Shown here piece after piece: positions 6,745 to 14,597 of a stretch of 24,447 bases of DNA. The notes beneath the pieces are model-generated. The model did not search any database, had not been told where the DNA came from, and saw nothing but the letters and a program-made list of their open reading frames with translations. Both the position numbers and the translations under genes were made by a program. The stretch comes from F2B08 sp046260445 (lineage in GTDB: Bacteria > Actinomycetota > Actinomycetes > Actinomycetales > Dermatophilaceae). The first letter of the stretch is position 1. Every line of letters begins with the position of its first letter. The stretch covers positions 1 to 24,447 of the forward strand of contig JBHEPF010000040.1 of the NCBI GenBank assembly GCA_046260445.1, written 5' to 3'.

Positions 6745-8889
6745 GTGACCCATACGACCAGCGCCTACCCGTACCTCCTCGCCCCGCTCGACCTCGGCTT
6801 CACGACGCTGCGCAACCGCGTCGTCATGGGCTCGATGCACACCGGGATGGAGGACAAGGCCGAGCAGTTCGGCGAGCTGGCCGCCTTCTACGCCGAGCGG
6901 GCCCGCGGGGGAGTGGGCCTCATCATCACCGGCGGCTTCTCGCCCACGCTCGAGGGCACGCTCTACCCGAGGGCGTCGAAGCTCACCGCGAGCCGCGAGG
7001 TCGACCGGCACCGACAGGTCACGGATGCGGTCCACGCCGAGGGCGGCAAGATCGCCCTGCAGATCCTGCACGCCGGGCGGTACTCCTACCACCCGCTCTC
7101 CGTCTCGGCATCGGCGGTCAAGTCGCCGATCACGCCCTTCTCGCCACGCGCGCTGTCGGAGCGAGGGATCCGCCGCACCATCGACGGGTTCGCCAAGACC
7201 GCTCGGCTCGCTCGGGAGGCGGGCTACGACGGCGTCGAGATCATGGGGTCGGAGGGCTATCTCATCAACCAGTTCCTCGCCCCCCGCACGAACAAGCGCA
7301 CCGACCGGTGGGGCGGGTCGCCGGAGAACCGGCGACGCTTCGCGCTCGAGACGGTGCGGGCGGTGCGCGAGTCGGTCGGACCGGACTTCATCATCGTCTA
7401 CCGCATCTCCGTCCTCGACCTCGTCGAGGAGGGCCAGACCTGGGACGAGGTCGTCGACCTCGCTCGCGAGGTCGAGGCCGAGGGGGCGACCCTGCTCAAC
7501 CTCGGGATCGGCTGGCATGAGGCCCGGGTGCCGACGATCGTCACCTCGGTGCCGCGGGCGGCCTTCGTCGCCTTCGCCGGCCGGCTGAAGAAGGACGTCT
7601 CGATCCCCGTCATCGCCACGAACCGGATCAACATGCCGGAGATCGCCGAGGACATCCTCGCCCGCGGCGACGGCGACCTCGTCTCCATGGCCCGTCCGCT
7701 GCTCGCCGACCCCGAGTGGGTCCGCAAGGCCGAGCGCGATGCCGACGAGGAGATCAACACCTGCATCGCGTGCAACCAGGCCTGCCTCGACCACACCTTC
7801 ACCGGTGACCGCGCCTCGTGCCTGGTCAACCCGCGCGCCGGGTACGAGACCCAGCTCGTGCTCCGACCGGTCTCCCGCGCCAAGAAGGTCGCCGTCGTCG
7901 GCGCCGGCCCGGCCGGACTCGCGTGCGCCACCGCCCTCGCGGAGCGGGGCCACGCGGTCGACCTCTACGAGGCGGGCGACTCCATCGGTGGCCAGTTCGC
8001 CATCGCCCGGCGCATTCCGGGCAAGGAGGAGTTCGCCGAGACGATCCGCTACTTCGAGAACCGGCTCGACGGGCTGGGCGTGACGGTCCATCTCTCGACG
8101 TATGCGACGCCTGAGCTCATCGCCGACGGCGGCTTCGACGAGGTGGTCGTGGCCACGGGAGTCGAGCCGCGCATACCGGACCTCGACGGGGTCGACCACG
8201 CGAGTGTCATGACCTACTCCGACCTCGTCCTCGGTCGGCGTCAGGCGGGCGACCGCGTCGCCGTCGTCGGGGCCGGTGGCATCGGTGTCGACGTGAGCGA
8301 GTTCCTCACCCACCTCGACAGCCCGACGCTCGACCTCGAGGCGTGGCAGGAGGAGTGGGGCGTGGGCGCCCCGGCGGAGAGCCGCGGCGGGCTGCGCAAG
8401 CCGGTCCCCGTGCCGTCGCCGCGCGAGGTCTACCTCATCCAGCGCAAGACGTCCTCGATCGGACGTGGGCTCGGCAAGACGACCGGATGGGTGCATCGGG
8501 CTGCCCTCAAGTCCAAGGGCGTCCATCTCGTCACGGGTGCTGCCTACGACCGCGTCGACGACGACGGACTGCACCTCACCGTGACCACCATGCGGCGGGG
8601 CGAGCCGCAGGGTGTCCAACGGGTGACCTCCCGCCTGCCGGGACTGGTCCGCCAGGTGCTCCCGGGATCTCTGACGAAGGTCGCGCAAGAGGTCGCGAAG
8701 GTCGAGAAGGTGGTGCTGCCGGTCGATACCGTCGTCCTCTGCGCAGGGCAGGAGTCCGTCCGCGGCCTCGCGGATGCCCTTGGCGCGCAAGACATCTCGG
8801 CGCACGTCATCGGCGGCGCCGACGTCGCATCCGAGCTCGATGCCAAGCGGGCCATCCGTCAGGGAACCGAGCTCGCCGCCCGCCTCTGA
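6745..8889 (+). CDS. fadH: 2,4-dienoyl-CoA reductase-type FMN/4Fe-4S/FAD oxidoreductase
   Basis: A 714-residue protein with the full FadH layout: an old-yellow-enzyme TIM barrel (about 8-330), a 4Fe-4S motif with Cys340, Cys343, Cys347 and Cys359 (C-x2-C-x3-C-x11-C), and an FAD/NAD(P)H domain starting at KVAVVGAGPAGLA with a second Rossmann motif VAVVGAGGIGVD. Barrel signatures include YDGVEIMGSEGYLINQFL and DRWGGS, and the His of IGWHEAR matches the active-site region. FadH removes a double bond from 2,4-dienoyl-CoA during oxidation of unsaturated fatty acids; related NADH:flavin oxidoreductases act on other enones, so the substrate is not certain. The start is GTG 6745, chosen from the -10 box and the barrel N-terminus. 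No other beta-oxidation gene is adjacent. Confidence 0.85.
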   Translation: MTHTTSAYPYLLAPLDLGFTTLRNRVVMGSMHTGMEDKAEQFGELAAFYAERARGGVGLIITGGFSPTLEGTLYPRASKLTASREVDRHRQVTDAVHAEGGKIALQILHAGRYSYHPLSVSASAVKSPITPFSPRALSERGIRRTIDGFAKTARLAREAGYDGVEIMGSEGYLINQFLAPRTNKRTDRWGGSPENRRRFALETVRAVRESVGPDFIIVYRISVLDLVEEGQTWDEVVDLAREVEAEGATLLNLGIGWHEARVPTIVTSVPRAAFVAFAGRLKKDVSIPVIATNRINMPEIAEDILARGDGDLVSMARPLLADPEWVRKAERDADEEINTCIACNQACLDHTFTGDRASCLVNPRAGYETQLVLRPVSRAKKVAVVGAGPAGLACATALAERGHAVDLYEAGDSIGGQFAIARRIPGKEEFAETIRYFENRLDGLGVTVHLSTYATPELIADGGFDEVVVATGVEPRIPDLDGVDHASVMTYSDLVLGRRQAGDRVAVVGAGGIGVDVSEFLTHLDSPTLDLEAWQEEWGVGAPAESRGGLRKPVPVPSPREVYLIQRKTSSIGRGLGKTTGWVHRAALKSKGVHLVTGAAYDRVDDDGLHLTVTTMRRGEPQGVQRVTSRLPGLVRQVLPGSLTKVAQEVAKVEKVVLPVDTVVLCAGQESVRGLADALGAQDISAHVIGGADVASELDAKRAIRQGTELAARL

Positions 8890-8911
8890 GCATGTGCTTT
8901 TCGAGCATGTG
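8888..8911 (+). repeat. Direct repeat GAGCATGTG, 15-bp period
   Basis: GAGCATGTG occurs at 8888-8896, overlapping the fadH TGA, and again at 8903-8911. Just downstream CCGGG (8916-8920) and CCCGG (8927-8931) can form a 5-bp stem that might act as a weak terminator. No known factor recognised. Confidence 0.4.
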
Positions 8912-8951
8912 ACGTCCGGGACGCTGCCCGGGCAACGGTCCAGGGGCGGAG

Positions 8952-8957
8952 TAGATT
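8952..8957 (+). promoter_or_regulatory. Predicted -10 box for the small membrane protein gene
   Basis: TAGATT fits TANNNT and would start transcription near 8964, giving a leader of about 42 nt that carries a strong hairpin and a GAGGTG ribosome-binding site before the ATG at 9006. Confidence 0.4.
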
Positions 8958-8964
8958 CGAAGGT

Positions 8965-8984
8965 GGAGCCCGGAGGCTCCGGGC
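8965..8984 (+). promoter_or_regulatory. Leader with two mutually exclusive hairpins
   Basis: GCCCGGAG (8968-8975) and CTCCGGGC (8977-8984) are perfect inverted repeats; the same bases also allow GGAGCC (8965-8970) to pair with GGCTCC (8975-8980) around a CGGA tetraloop. The structure sits at the predicted 5' end of the mRNA, 11 nt before the ribosome-binding site. It may affect stability or translation, or be an operator in the DNA. Confidence 0.4.
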
Positions 8985-9005
8985 GCCACGACTGCGAGGT
9001 GCATC

Positions 9006-9380
9006 ATGGCCACGATCCAGCCGACCGCGGAGCAGACGACCACCGGCCGTGACGTCCGTGCGGCCTGGCTCTGCTTCCTCCTCCTTCCCGGCGCCTTCCT
9101 CGGGGCGTTCCTGGCGGCTTTCCTCGGGTACTTCCTCGTCAGCGAGGGCCTCCTGCCACTCCTCGGGCAGTCCGTCGAGGGGAGCGATCTGCCCCTGTGG
9201 GCCGATGCCGTAGCCATGAGCCCGACCGTCCTCGTCTTCGCACTCCCGGCGATGCTCTCGAGCTGGTTCGCGCGCAAGGCGGCCGCCGCCGGAGACCGCC
9301 GTGGCTGGGTCCCGGCGGGAATCCTCATCGTCCTGACCATCGTCTTCGTCGTCGTCAACAGCTTCTTCCTCGGGGGCTGA
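9006..9380 (+). CDS. Small three-pass membrane protein of unknown function
   Basis: A 124-residue protein with three predicted membrane segments at about 19-46, 68-86 and 102-121, separated by an acidic loop (QSVEGSDLP) and a basic turn (RKAAAAGDRRG). The first segment contains a quartet repeat, GAFL-GAFL-AAFL-GYFL (residues 29-44), mirrored by a 12-bp periodicity in the DNA. I recognise no family. The start is supported by GAGGTG 4 nt upstream and a leader with its own -10 box. It lies 41 nt before the metallo-hydrolase gene on the same strand, so co-expression is possible; nothing in the sequence gives a specific role. Confidence 0.7.
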   Translation: MATIQPTAEQTTTGRDVRAAWLCFLLLPGAFLGAFLAAFLGYFLVSEGLLPLLGQSVEGSDLPLWADAVAMSPTVLVFALPAMLSSWFARKAAAAGDRRGWVPAGILIVLTIVFVVVNSFFLGG

Positions 9381-9421
9381 CGGGCTGACAGGGCTGAGCG
9401 TCGCTGTGAAAGAGTGAGGAC

Positions 9422-10987
9422 ATGGCGACGACGCTCACCTTCCTCGGCGCGGCCGGGACGGTCACGGGATCGAAGTTCCTGTTGACGGTGGGGGATCGGC
9501 GGATCCTCGTCGATGCCGGGATGTTCCAGGGCGAGAAGGACCTGCGTCGGATCAACTGGGCCGACTTCCCCGTGCCGCCGGACACGATCACCGACGTTCT
9601 GCTCACCCACGCGCACCTCGACCACGTCGGCTACCTGCCCGTGCTCGTCAAGGGGGGTTTCGCCGGACCGGTCTGGTGCACCGCCTACACGGAGAACCTG
9701 GCGACGATCGTCCTGCGCGACGCCGGGTTCCTCCAGGAGCGCGACGCGGAGGACGCCCGCCTTGGGGGCTGGTCCAAGCACGAGAAGCCGCTCCCGCTCT
9801 ATGACTCTCGCGACGTCGAGAAGACCCTGCCGTTGCTGACGCCGGTGGACTATGACCGCGACCTCGACCTCGGCGACGGGGTGAGCGCGCGGTGGACGAG
9901 GGCCGGGCACATCCTCGGTGCCGCGTCCATCCGGGTGCAGACACCGGACGGATCGGTGCTCATCTCGGGGGATCTCGGCCGGGTGGACCATCCCGTGCTG
10001 CGCGCCCGGGAGACCCCGGAGGGGGCGGACATCGTCCTCGTCGAGTCGACCTACGGCGACCGCGAGCATCCCGAGCCGAAGAACCTGCCGCACGAGCCGC
10101 TCGCGGACGCGATCCGACGCACCATCAACCGGGGCGGCTCCGTGCTCATCCCCGCCTTCGCCGTCGACCGCACCGAGATCGTCCTCAAGGCGCTCTCCGA
10201 CATGCGCCGGGACGGCCGGATCCCGCGCACGCCCGTCTACGTCAACTCGCCGATGGCGGCCGCCGCGCTCGAGGTCTACACCCGCGCAACCGACGAGATG
10301 CGCGTTGACCTCGACCTCGAGGACATCCGGCGCGACCTGCGAGAGGTCCGCACCGCGGACGACTCCCGCGAGCTGACCATGGGCACCCAGCAGCCGAGCA
10401 TCATCATCAGCTCATCCGGGATGGCCACCGGAGGCCGGGTTCTGCACCACCTCGAGCGGATGCTCCCCGACCCGCGCAACGCGGTCGTCCTCACGGGGTA
10501 CCAGGCTCCCGGCACGCGCGGCCGGGCCCTGTTCGAGGGGGCGGAACGGCTCAAGATGCACGGGCGCTACGTCGGCGTGAAGGCCGAGATCGTCAAGGAC
10601 GAGGAGTTCTCCGTCCACGCGGACGCCTCCGAGCTGGTGGACTGGCTGCGCGACCTCGACCCGCCGCCCACCACGGTGTTCTGCGTCCACGGGGAGTCCC
10701 GGGCGGCGGCGGCTCTCGCCGCCCGTGTCACCGAGGAGCTCGGCCTCGACGCCGTCGTCCCGGTGCAGGGCGAGGTCGTCCTCATCGAGCCGGGTCTGCG
10801 GGTCGAGCCGCCGTCGTCCCGGGCGGTGGCGCCCGAGCCCGCGCCTGCGCCGGCCGCGCCCGCGGCGGTCGCCCTGGACGGCTGGTCGCTGAGCGGTGCC
10901 CACGTCGAGTCCGACCTCACGCCGCACCAGGACGCGGACGGCTCGATCGTCCTCGAGGGCACGATCCGGATCCGGCTGCAGCCATGA
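9422..10987 (+). CDS. MBL-fold beta-CASP metallo-hydrolase (CPSF/Ysh1-like RNase)
   Basis: A 521-residue protein. The metallo-beta-lactamase core shows the zinc motif TH-A-H-L-D-H (His63, His65, Asp67, His68), GHILGAAS and SGDLGR. The beta-CASP region has SSSGMATGGRVLHHL and VHADASEL (motifs B and C), and ends with VHGE. Proteins of this architecture are RNA-processing nucleases related to CPSF-73 and archaeal aCPSF; it is not RNase J, which has a different C-terminal layout. From about residue 460 it carries a Pro/Ala linker (PEPAPAPAAPAA) and a tail of about 45 residues of unknown role. A GAGGA lies only 1 nt before the ATG, so the ribosome-binding site is poor. The SDR gene overlaps its stop codon by 4 nt, so the two are translationally coupled. 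Confidence 0.85.
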   Translation: MATTLTFLGAAGTVTGSKFLLTVGDRRILVDAGMFQGEKDLRRINWADFPVPPDTITDVLLTHAHLDHVGYLPVLVKGGFAGPVWCTAYTENLATIVLRDAGFLQERDAEDARLGGWSKHEKPLPLYDSRDVEKTLPLLTPVDYDRDLDLGDGVSARWTRAGHILGAASIRVQTPDGSVLISGDLGRVDHPVLRARETPEGADIVLVESTYGDREHPEPKNLPHEPLADAIRRTINRGGSVLIPAFAVDRTEIVLKALSDMRRDGRIPRTPVYVNSPMAAAALEVYTRATDEMRVDLDLEDIRRDLREVRTADDSRELTMGTQQPSIIISSSGMATGGRVLHHLERMLPDPRNAVVLTGYQAPGTRGRALFEGAERLKMHGRYVGVKAEIVKDEEFSVHADASELVDWLRDLDPPPTTVFCVHGESRAAAALAARVTEELGLDAVVPVQGEVVLIEPGLRVEPPSSRAVAPEPAPAPAAPAAVALDGWSLSGAHVESDLTPHQDADGSIVLEGTIRIRLQP

Positions 10988-11790
10988 GCCGCACCCCGTC
11001 CCGCGGCGTCCTCGTCACCGGCTCCTCGCGTGGCGTCGGTGCCGCCGTCGCCCGGGCGTTCGCCGCCCGCGGCGACCGCGTCGTCGTCCACTTCCTCGGC
11101 AGCGCCGACGCCGCGCAGGCCGTCCATGACGACCTTCCCGGTGCGGGCCACGCAGTCCTGCAGGCGGACCTCGCCGACCCCGAGGCGGTCCAGCGGCTCG
11201 CCCGCGAGTCCATCGCCGCGCTCGGCCGCGTCGACGTCCTGGTCAACAACGCCGCCATGCTCACCGCCCCGTGGGAGGGCCGGGGCCGGCGCGGCGACCA
11301 TCCCCTCGAGACCACCGCATACGACGAGTGGGTGCAGGTGTGGCAGCAGACGCTCGCAGCCAACCTGCTCGGCCCGGCCGCCCTCATCTGGCAGGTGGCG
11401 CGGCACATGATCGACACCTCGCCCGCGGACGGTGTCCCGGTCGGCCGCATCGTCAACGTCGGCAGCCGCGGCGCCTACCGCGGCGAGCCGGACATCCCCG
11501 CCTACGGTGCGAGCAAGGCCGGCCTGCACTCGCTGGGACAGTCGATGGCGATGCGGCTCGCACCACTCGGGATCGCGGTGACGACCATCGCGCCCGGGTT
11601 CATCGAGACGCAGATGGCGGGGTATGCGCTGGCCGGCGAGCGCGGCGCCGCCACCCGGGCGCAGAGCCCGTTCGACCGGGTCGCCCGGCCGGAGGAGGTC
11701 GCCGACGCCATCGTCGCGCTCGCGGACCCGCGCGCCGAGTGGGCCTCGGGGGCGGTGCTCGACTTCAACGGCGCGAGCCACCTGCGCTGA
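10984..11790 (+). CDS. SDR-family NAD(P)-dependent oxidoreductase
   Basis: A 268-residue classical short-chain dehydrogenase/reductase. Visible signatures are the cofactor loop TGSSRGVG near the N-terminus, the NNA motif, the catalytic Ser in VNVGSRGAYRG, and YGASK with the catalytic Tyr and Lys. PGFIETQM follows, as usual for the family. FabG-like enzymes reduce ketones on acyl carriers or free metabolites, but the substrate cannot be assigned. An insert after the NNA motif (EGRGRRGDHPLETTAYDE) is longer than in FabG. Its ATG overlaps the metallo-hydrolase stop (ATGA), so they form an operon; the reason for pairing an RNase-like protein with an SDR is unclear. Confidence 0.85.
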   Translation: MSRTPSRGVLVTGSSRGVGAAVARAFAARGDRVVVHFLGSADAAQAVHDDLPGAGHAVLQADLADPEAVQRLARESIAALGRVDVLVNNAAMLTAPWEGRGRRGDHPLETTAYDEWVQVWQQTLAANLLGPAALIWQVARHMIDTSPADGVPVGRIVNVGSRGAYRGEPDIPAYGASKAGLHSLGQSMAMRLAPLGIAVTTIAPGFIETQMAGYALAGERGAATRAQSPFDRVARPEEVADAIVALADPRAEWASGAVLDFNGASHLR

Positions 11791-11796
11791 GCCGCC

Positions 11797-11802
11797 TAGA
11801 CT
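11797..11802 (+). promoter_or_regulatory. Predicted -10 box upstream of alr
   Basis: TAGACT ends 10 nt before the alr ATG (11813), implying a leader of only a few nucleotides or none. No Shine-Dalgarno sequence is present. It would start transcription of the alr-tsaD run just after the SDR stop at 11790. Confidence 0.45.
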
Positions 11803-11812
11803 TGGCCGCGCC

Positions 11813-12982
11813 ATGACTTCCCTTCCGGCTCATCCCGCCTCCTACAGCGTCGAGGTCGACCTCGACGCCATCGCGAGCAACGTCGCGACCCTCCGGGAGC
11901 GCGTTGGGGCGGCGCAGGTCATGGCGGTCGTCAAGGCCGACGCCTACGGCCACGGCCTCGTGCCCGCGGCGCGTGCGGCCCTGCGCGGCGGGGCCGCCGC
12001 CCTCGGCGTCGCCCAGGTCGCCGAGGCGATCGTGGTAAGGGACGCCGGCATCGACGCACCCCTGCTCACCTGGCTGTATGCGCCCGGGGCCGACGTCGCC
12101 GGCGCTCTCGACCGTGGGATCGAGGTGACGGTGTCCAGCGGCTGGCAGCTCGAGGATGTCGCCGCCGCCGCCCGCGCCTCCGGAAGCACGGCGCGCGTCC
12201 ACCTCAAGGTCGACACCGGGCTCGCTCGCGGGGGAGCGCTGCTCGACGGGGATGCGAGCGCCTGGCACGACCTCGTCGACGCCGTGGCACCGTTGGTCGC
12301 TGAGGGCGTGCTGGAGGTCCGCGGGATCTGGACACACTTCGTCTTCGCCGACGCCCCGCAGCACCCCACCGTCCGGGGCCAGCAGGAGACGTTCCGGGAG
12401 GCGGTGGCCGTCGCCGAGCGCGCCGGTCTCCGTCCGGGGTTGCAGCACATCGCGAACTCCGCCGCCACCCTGACCAACCCGGCCGCCCACCTCGACATGG
12501 TCCGCCCCGGACTGGCTGTCTACGGGCTCTCGCCCGTCCCCGACCTCGGGACGCCGGAGGACTATGGCCTGCGCGAGGCGATGCGGGTCACCGCGCGGCT
12601 CTCCCTCGTCAAGCGGATCCGCGCCGGCCAGGGCGTCTCCTACGGGCACATCTGGACGGCCCCCCGCGACACCGTCGTGGGCCTGGTCCCGATGGGCTAT
12701 GCCGACGGGATCCCACGTGCGGCAGGCAACCTCGGCCCGGTCCGCGTGACGGGAGCGACGCATACGACCGTCACCGGGAGGGTCTGCATGGACCAGATCG
12801 TCGTCGACCTCGGCCCGAACTTCGACGGCTCCGCCGGGGACGAGGTCGTCCTCGTCGGTCGCGGCGTGGACGGCGACCCGACCGCCCAGGACTGGGCGGC
12901 GGCGACAGGGACGATCAACTACGAGATCGTCACTCGGATGGCTCCGCGGGCACCGCGGACGTATGTGGGGAAGGACTCATGA
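11813..12982 (+). CDS. alr: Alanine racemase
   Basis: A 389-residue PLP-dependent racemase making D-alanine for peptidoglycan. The PLP lysine is Lys41 in VVKADAYGHG, the family signature. The C-terminal beta-domain has VSYGHIWTA with the second catalytic Tyr, GYADGIPR, and RVCMDQIVVD. All parts of the family are present and length is normal. ATG 11813 was chosen because the protein then begins 14 residues before VDLDAIASNV, as in other Alr proteins; the frame upstream lies inside the SDR gene. It overlaps the next gene by 4 nt. Adjacency to the tsa genes is the conserved actinobacterial arrangement. Confidence 0.95.
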   Translation: MTSLPAHPASYSVEVDLDAIASNVATLRERVGAAQVMAVVKADAYGHGLVPAARAALRGGAAALGVAQVAEAIVVRDAGIDAPLLTWLYAPGADVAGALDRGIEVTVSSGWQLEDVAAAARASGSTARVHLKVDTGLARGGALLDGDASAWHDLVDAVAPLVAEGVLEVRGIWTHFVFADAPQHPTVRGQQETFREAVAVAERAGLRPGLQHIANSAATLTNPAAHLDMVRPGLAVYGLSPVPDLGTPEDYGLREAMRVTARLSLVKRIRAGQGVSYGHIWTAPRDTVVGLVPMGYADGIPRAAGNLGPVRVTGATHTTVTGRVCMDQIVVDLGPNFDGSAGDEVVLVGRGVDGDPTAQDWAAATGTINYEIVTRMAPRAPRTYVGKDS

Positions 12983-14028
12983 CCAAGCGAAGCGTTGCGG
13001 GACTCGCCGCAGGCGCGGCCGTCGCCGCCGGTGGGGCCGCTGCGGCGCACACCGTCCGGCAGGCCCGTCGCGAGCGCATCGCGGTGGGGAGGCGCACCCT
13101 CACCGGCAGCCTCGAGCACATTCCCGACCACGAGAAGACCCTCCGGACGGCCGACGGGGTGAACCTGCACGTCGAGATCGACGAGCCGACCACACCACGC
13201 GAGGGCGCCCCCACAGTGGTGCTCATCCACGGCTTCACCGTCTCGTCGCGGGCGTGGATCTTCCAGCGTCGGGCGCTCGTCGAGGCGGGCTACCGCGTGG
13301 TGTCCTACGACCACCGCGGACACGGCCGGTCCGGGCAGGGCGATCACGAGCATGCGACGATCGAGCAGCTCGGGCACGATCTGCAGCTCGTCCTGGAGCT
13401 CGTCGTCCCGGAGGAGCGGCTGGTGCTCGTGGGTCATTCCATGGGCGGTATGGCCCTCATGGCCTTCGGTGAGAGCTACCCCGAGCTCATCGAGTCCCGT
13501 GTCATCGGAGTCGCCTTCGCGGCGACGAGCGCCGGCGGCGAGGGGCAGCTCATCTCGCTCGGCTACGGCGCCGCCATCGGTCGGCTCATCGGTCGCTTCG
13601 GGCCGGGGGCGTTGCAGGGGCTGAGCCGTCAGGAGCAGGTCTTCCGGTCGCTGCGCCGGTTCGGCCGGGACCTCGAGGACTACTTCGTCCAGCACTACTC
13701 GTTCTCCTCCCCGGTGTCGCAGAGTCTGGTCCGGTTCATCGGGGACCTCGCCTTCGAGACGTCCTTCTCGACGATCGGCGGGTTCATCTCGACCTTCAAC
13801 GACCATGACCGCCCACACGCGCTGGGGGTGTGGGGCTCCGTGCCCGCACTCGTCATCTCCGCACAGGACGACCGGCTCACGCCGGTCGAGCACGGGCGCC
13901 TGATCGCCGACTCGATCCCGGGGGCGGAGCACGTCATCGTCGCCGACGCGGGACACATGGTCATGCTCGAGCACCCCGATGTGGTGAGCAAGGAGATCCT
14001 CGAGCTGCTCGCGGAGATCGAGGCGTGA
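12979..14028 (+). CDS. Alpha/beta-fold hydrolase
   Basis: A 349-residue protein with a hydrophobic, Ala/Gly-rich N-terminus (5-24) that may be a signal anchor, followed by an alpha/beta hydrolase domain. The oxyanion motif is HGFTVSSRAW (84-93), the nucleophile elbow GHSMGG with Ser154, the acid is an Asp in SAQDDRLTP and the base is the His of DAGHMVMLEHP. Members act on esters, amides or epoxides; no specific substrate can be read from the sequence. A hydrolase between alr and tsaE is also common in other actinobacteria. GGGGAAGGA lies just upstream of the ATG, which overlaps the alr stop (ATGA). Its stop overlaps the tsaE GTG. Confidence 0.85.
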   Translation: MTKRSVAGLAAGAAVAAGGAAAAHTVRQARRERIAVGRRTLTGSLEHIPDHEKTLRTADGVNLHVEIDEPTTPREGAPTVVLIHGFTVSSRAWIFQRRALVEAGYRVVSYDHRGHGRSGQGDHEHATIEQLGHDLQLVLELVVPEERLVLVGHSMGGMALMAFGESYPELIESRVIGVAFAATSAGGEGQLISLGYGAAIGRLIGRFGPGALQGLSRQEQVFRSLRRFGRDLEDYFVQHYSFSSPVSQSLVRFIGDLAFETSFSTIGGFISTFNDHDRPHALGVWGSVPALVISAQDDRLTPVEHGRLIADSIPGAEHVIVADAGHMVMLEHPDVVSKEILELLAEIEA

Positions 14029-14597
14029 CCGTCACGAGCCCGCCGCTCGTCGACGCCGAGGCCACGCGTGCGTGGGGCGCCGTTCTCGGGCGTATGCTCC
14101 GCTCCGGCGATCTCGTCATCCTCACCGGCGGTCTGGGGGCCGGTAAGACGACCCTCACCCAGGGCATCGCGCAGGGCCTGGGTGTCCGCGGACCGATCAC
14201 GTCGCCGACCTTCGTCATCGCCCGTGTCCACCCCTCGCTCGCGGCAGGTCCGGTGCTCGTGCACGTCGACGCCTATCGGCTCAGTGGGTTGGACGAGCTC
14301 GACGACCTCGACCTCGACGCCGACCTGGACCGCGCCGTGACGGTCGTCGAGTGGGGCCGCGGGGTCGCCGACGACCTCTCCGAGGACGCACTGGAGGTCG
14401 TGCTCGAGGGGGAGTCGACGCGACGGGCGACCGTCGCCGCGCGGGGTGAGCGCTGGACCTCGCCCGAGGCGCGGACGGCCCTCGCCGCGCTGGCGGCTGT
14501 GGATAACGGGCGTGACGACCCCGGGCCGAACCGTGCAATATCCAGGTTTCTCCCGGAGCGCGATGTGGACAACGACGGGGAAGGTGGCCGGACATGA
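14025..14597 (+). CDS. tsaE: tRNA t6A37 synthesis ATPase TsaE
   Basis: A 190-residue protein; TsaE works with TsaB and TsaD in making N6-threonylcarbamoyladenosine at position 37 of ANN-reading tRNAs. The Walker A loop is GGLGAGKT (35-42), followed by GPITSPTF, then HVDAYRLSG and VVEWG, all typical. The GTG start at 14025 overlaps the hydrolase stop (GTGA). The family usually ends near residue 155-160; here about 35 extra residues follow, with two VDN motifs, and the DNA encoding them carries two DnaA-box sequences. This tail may be tolerated because the DNA has another role. It overlaps tsaB by 4 nt. Confidence 0.92.
   Translation: MTVTSPPLVDAEATRAWGAVLGRMLRSGDLVILTGGLGAGKTTLTQGIAQGLGVRGPITSPTFVIARVHPSLAAGPVLVHVDAYRLSGLDELDDLDLDADLDRAVTVVEWGRGVADDLSEDALEVVLEGESTRRATVAARGERWTSPEARTALAALAAVDNGRDDPGPNRAISRFLPERDVDNDGEGGRT
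14498..14506 (-). promoter_or_regulatory. DnaA box, exact TTATCCACA
   Basis: TGTGGATAA on the plus strand is the reverse complement of TTATCCACA, the strict DnaA-box consensus. It lies inside the codons for VDN in the non-conserved tail of tsaE, 66 bp from a second box in the same orientation. Confidence 0.45.
14564..14572 (-). promoter_or_regulatory. DnaA box, exact TTGTCCACA
   Basis: TGTGGACAA is the reverse complement of TTGTCCACA, the form preferred by high-GC actinobacterial DnaA proteins. It is 22 nt upstream of the tsaB start. Between the two boxes is an unusually AT-rich patch for this window (TGCAATATCC at 14534-14543) that could be a -10 element. Confidence 0.45.

Noticed and set aside
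4555..8805. A 1416-codon minus-strand open frame opposite xfp and the dienoyl-CoA reductase, and similar long frames at 1897-4515 and 22630-23904
   Set aside because: They lie antisense to well-supported genes, have low-complexity His/Asp/Val/Gly/Arg composition, and result from lack of AT-rich stops in high-GC DNA.
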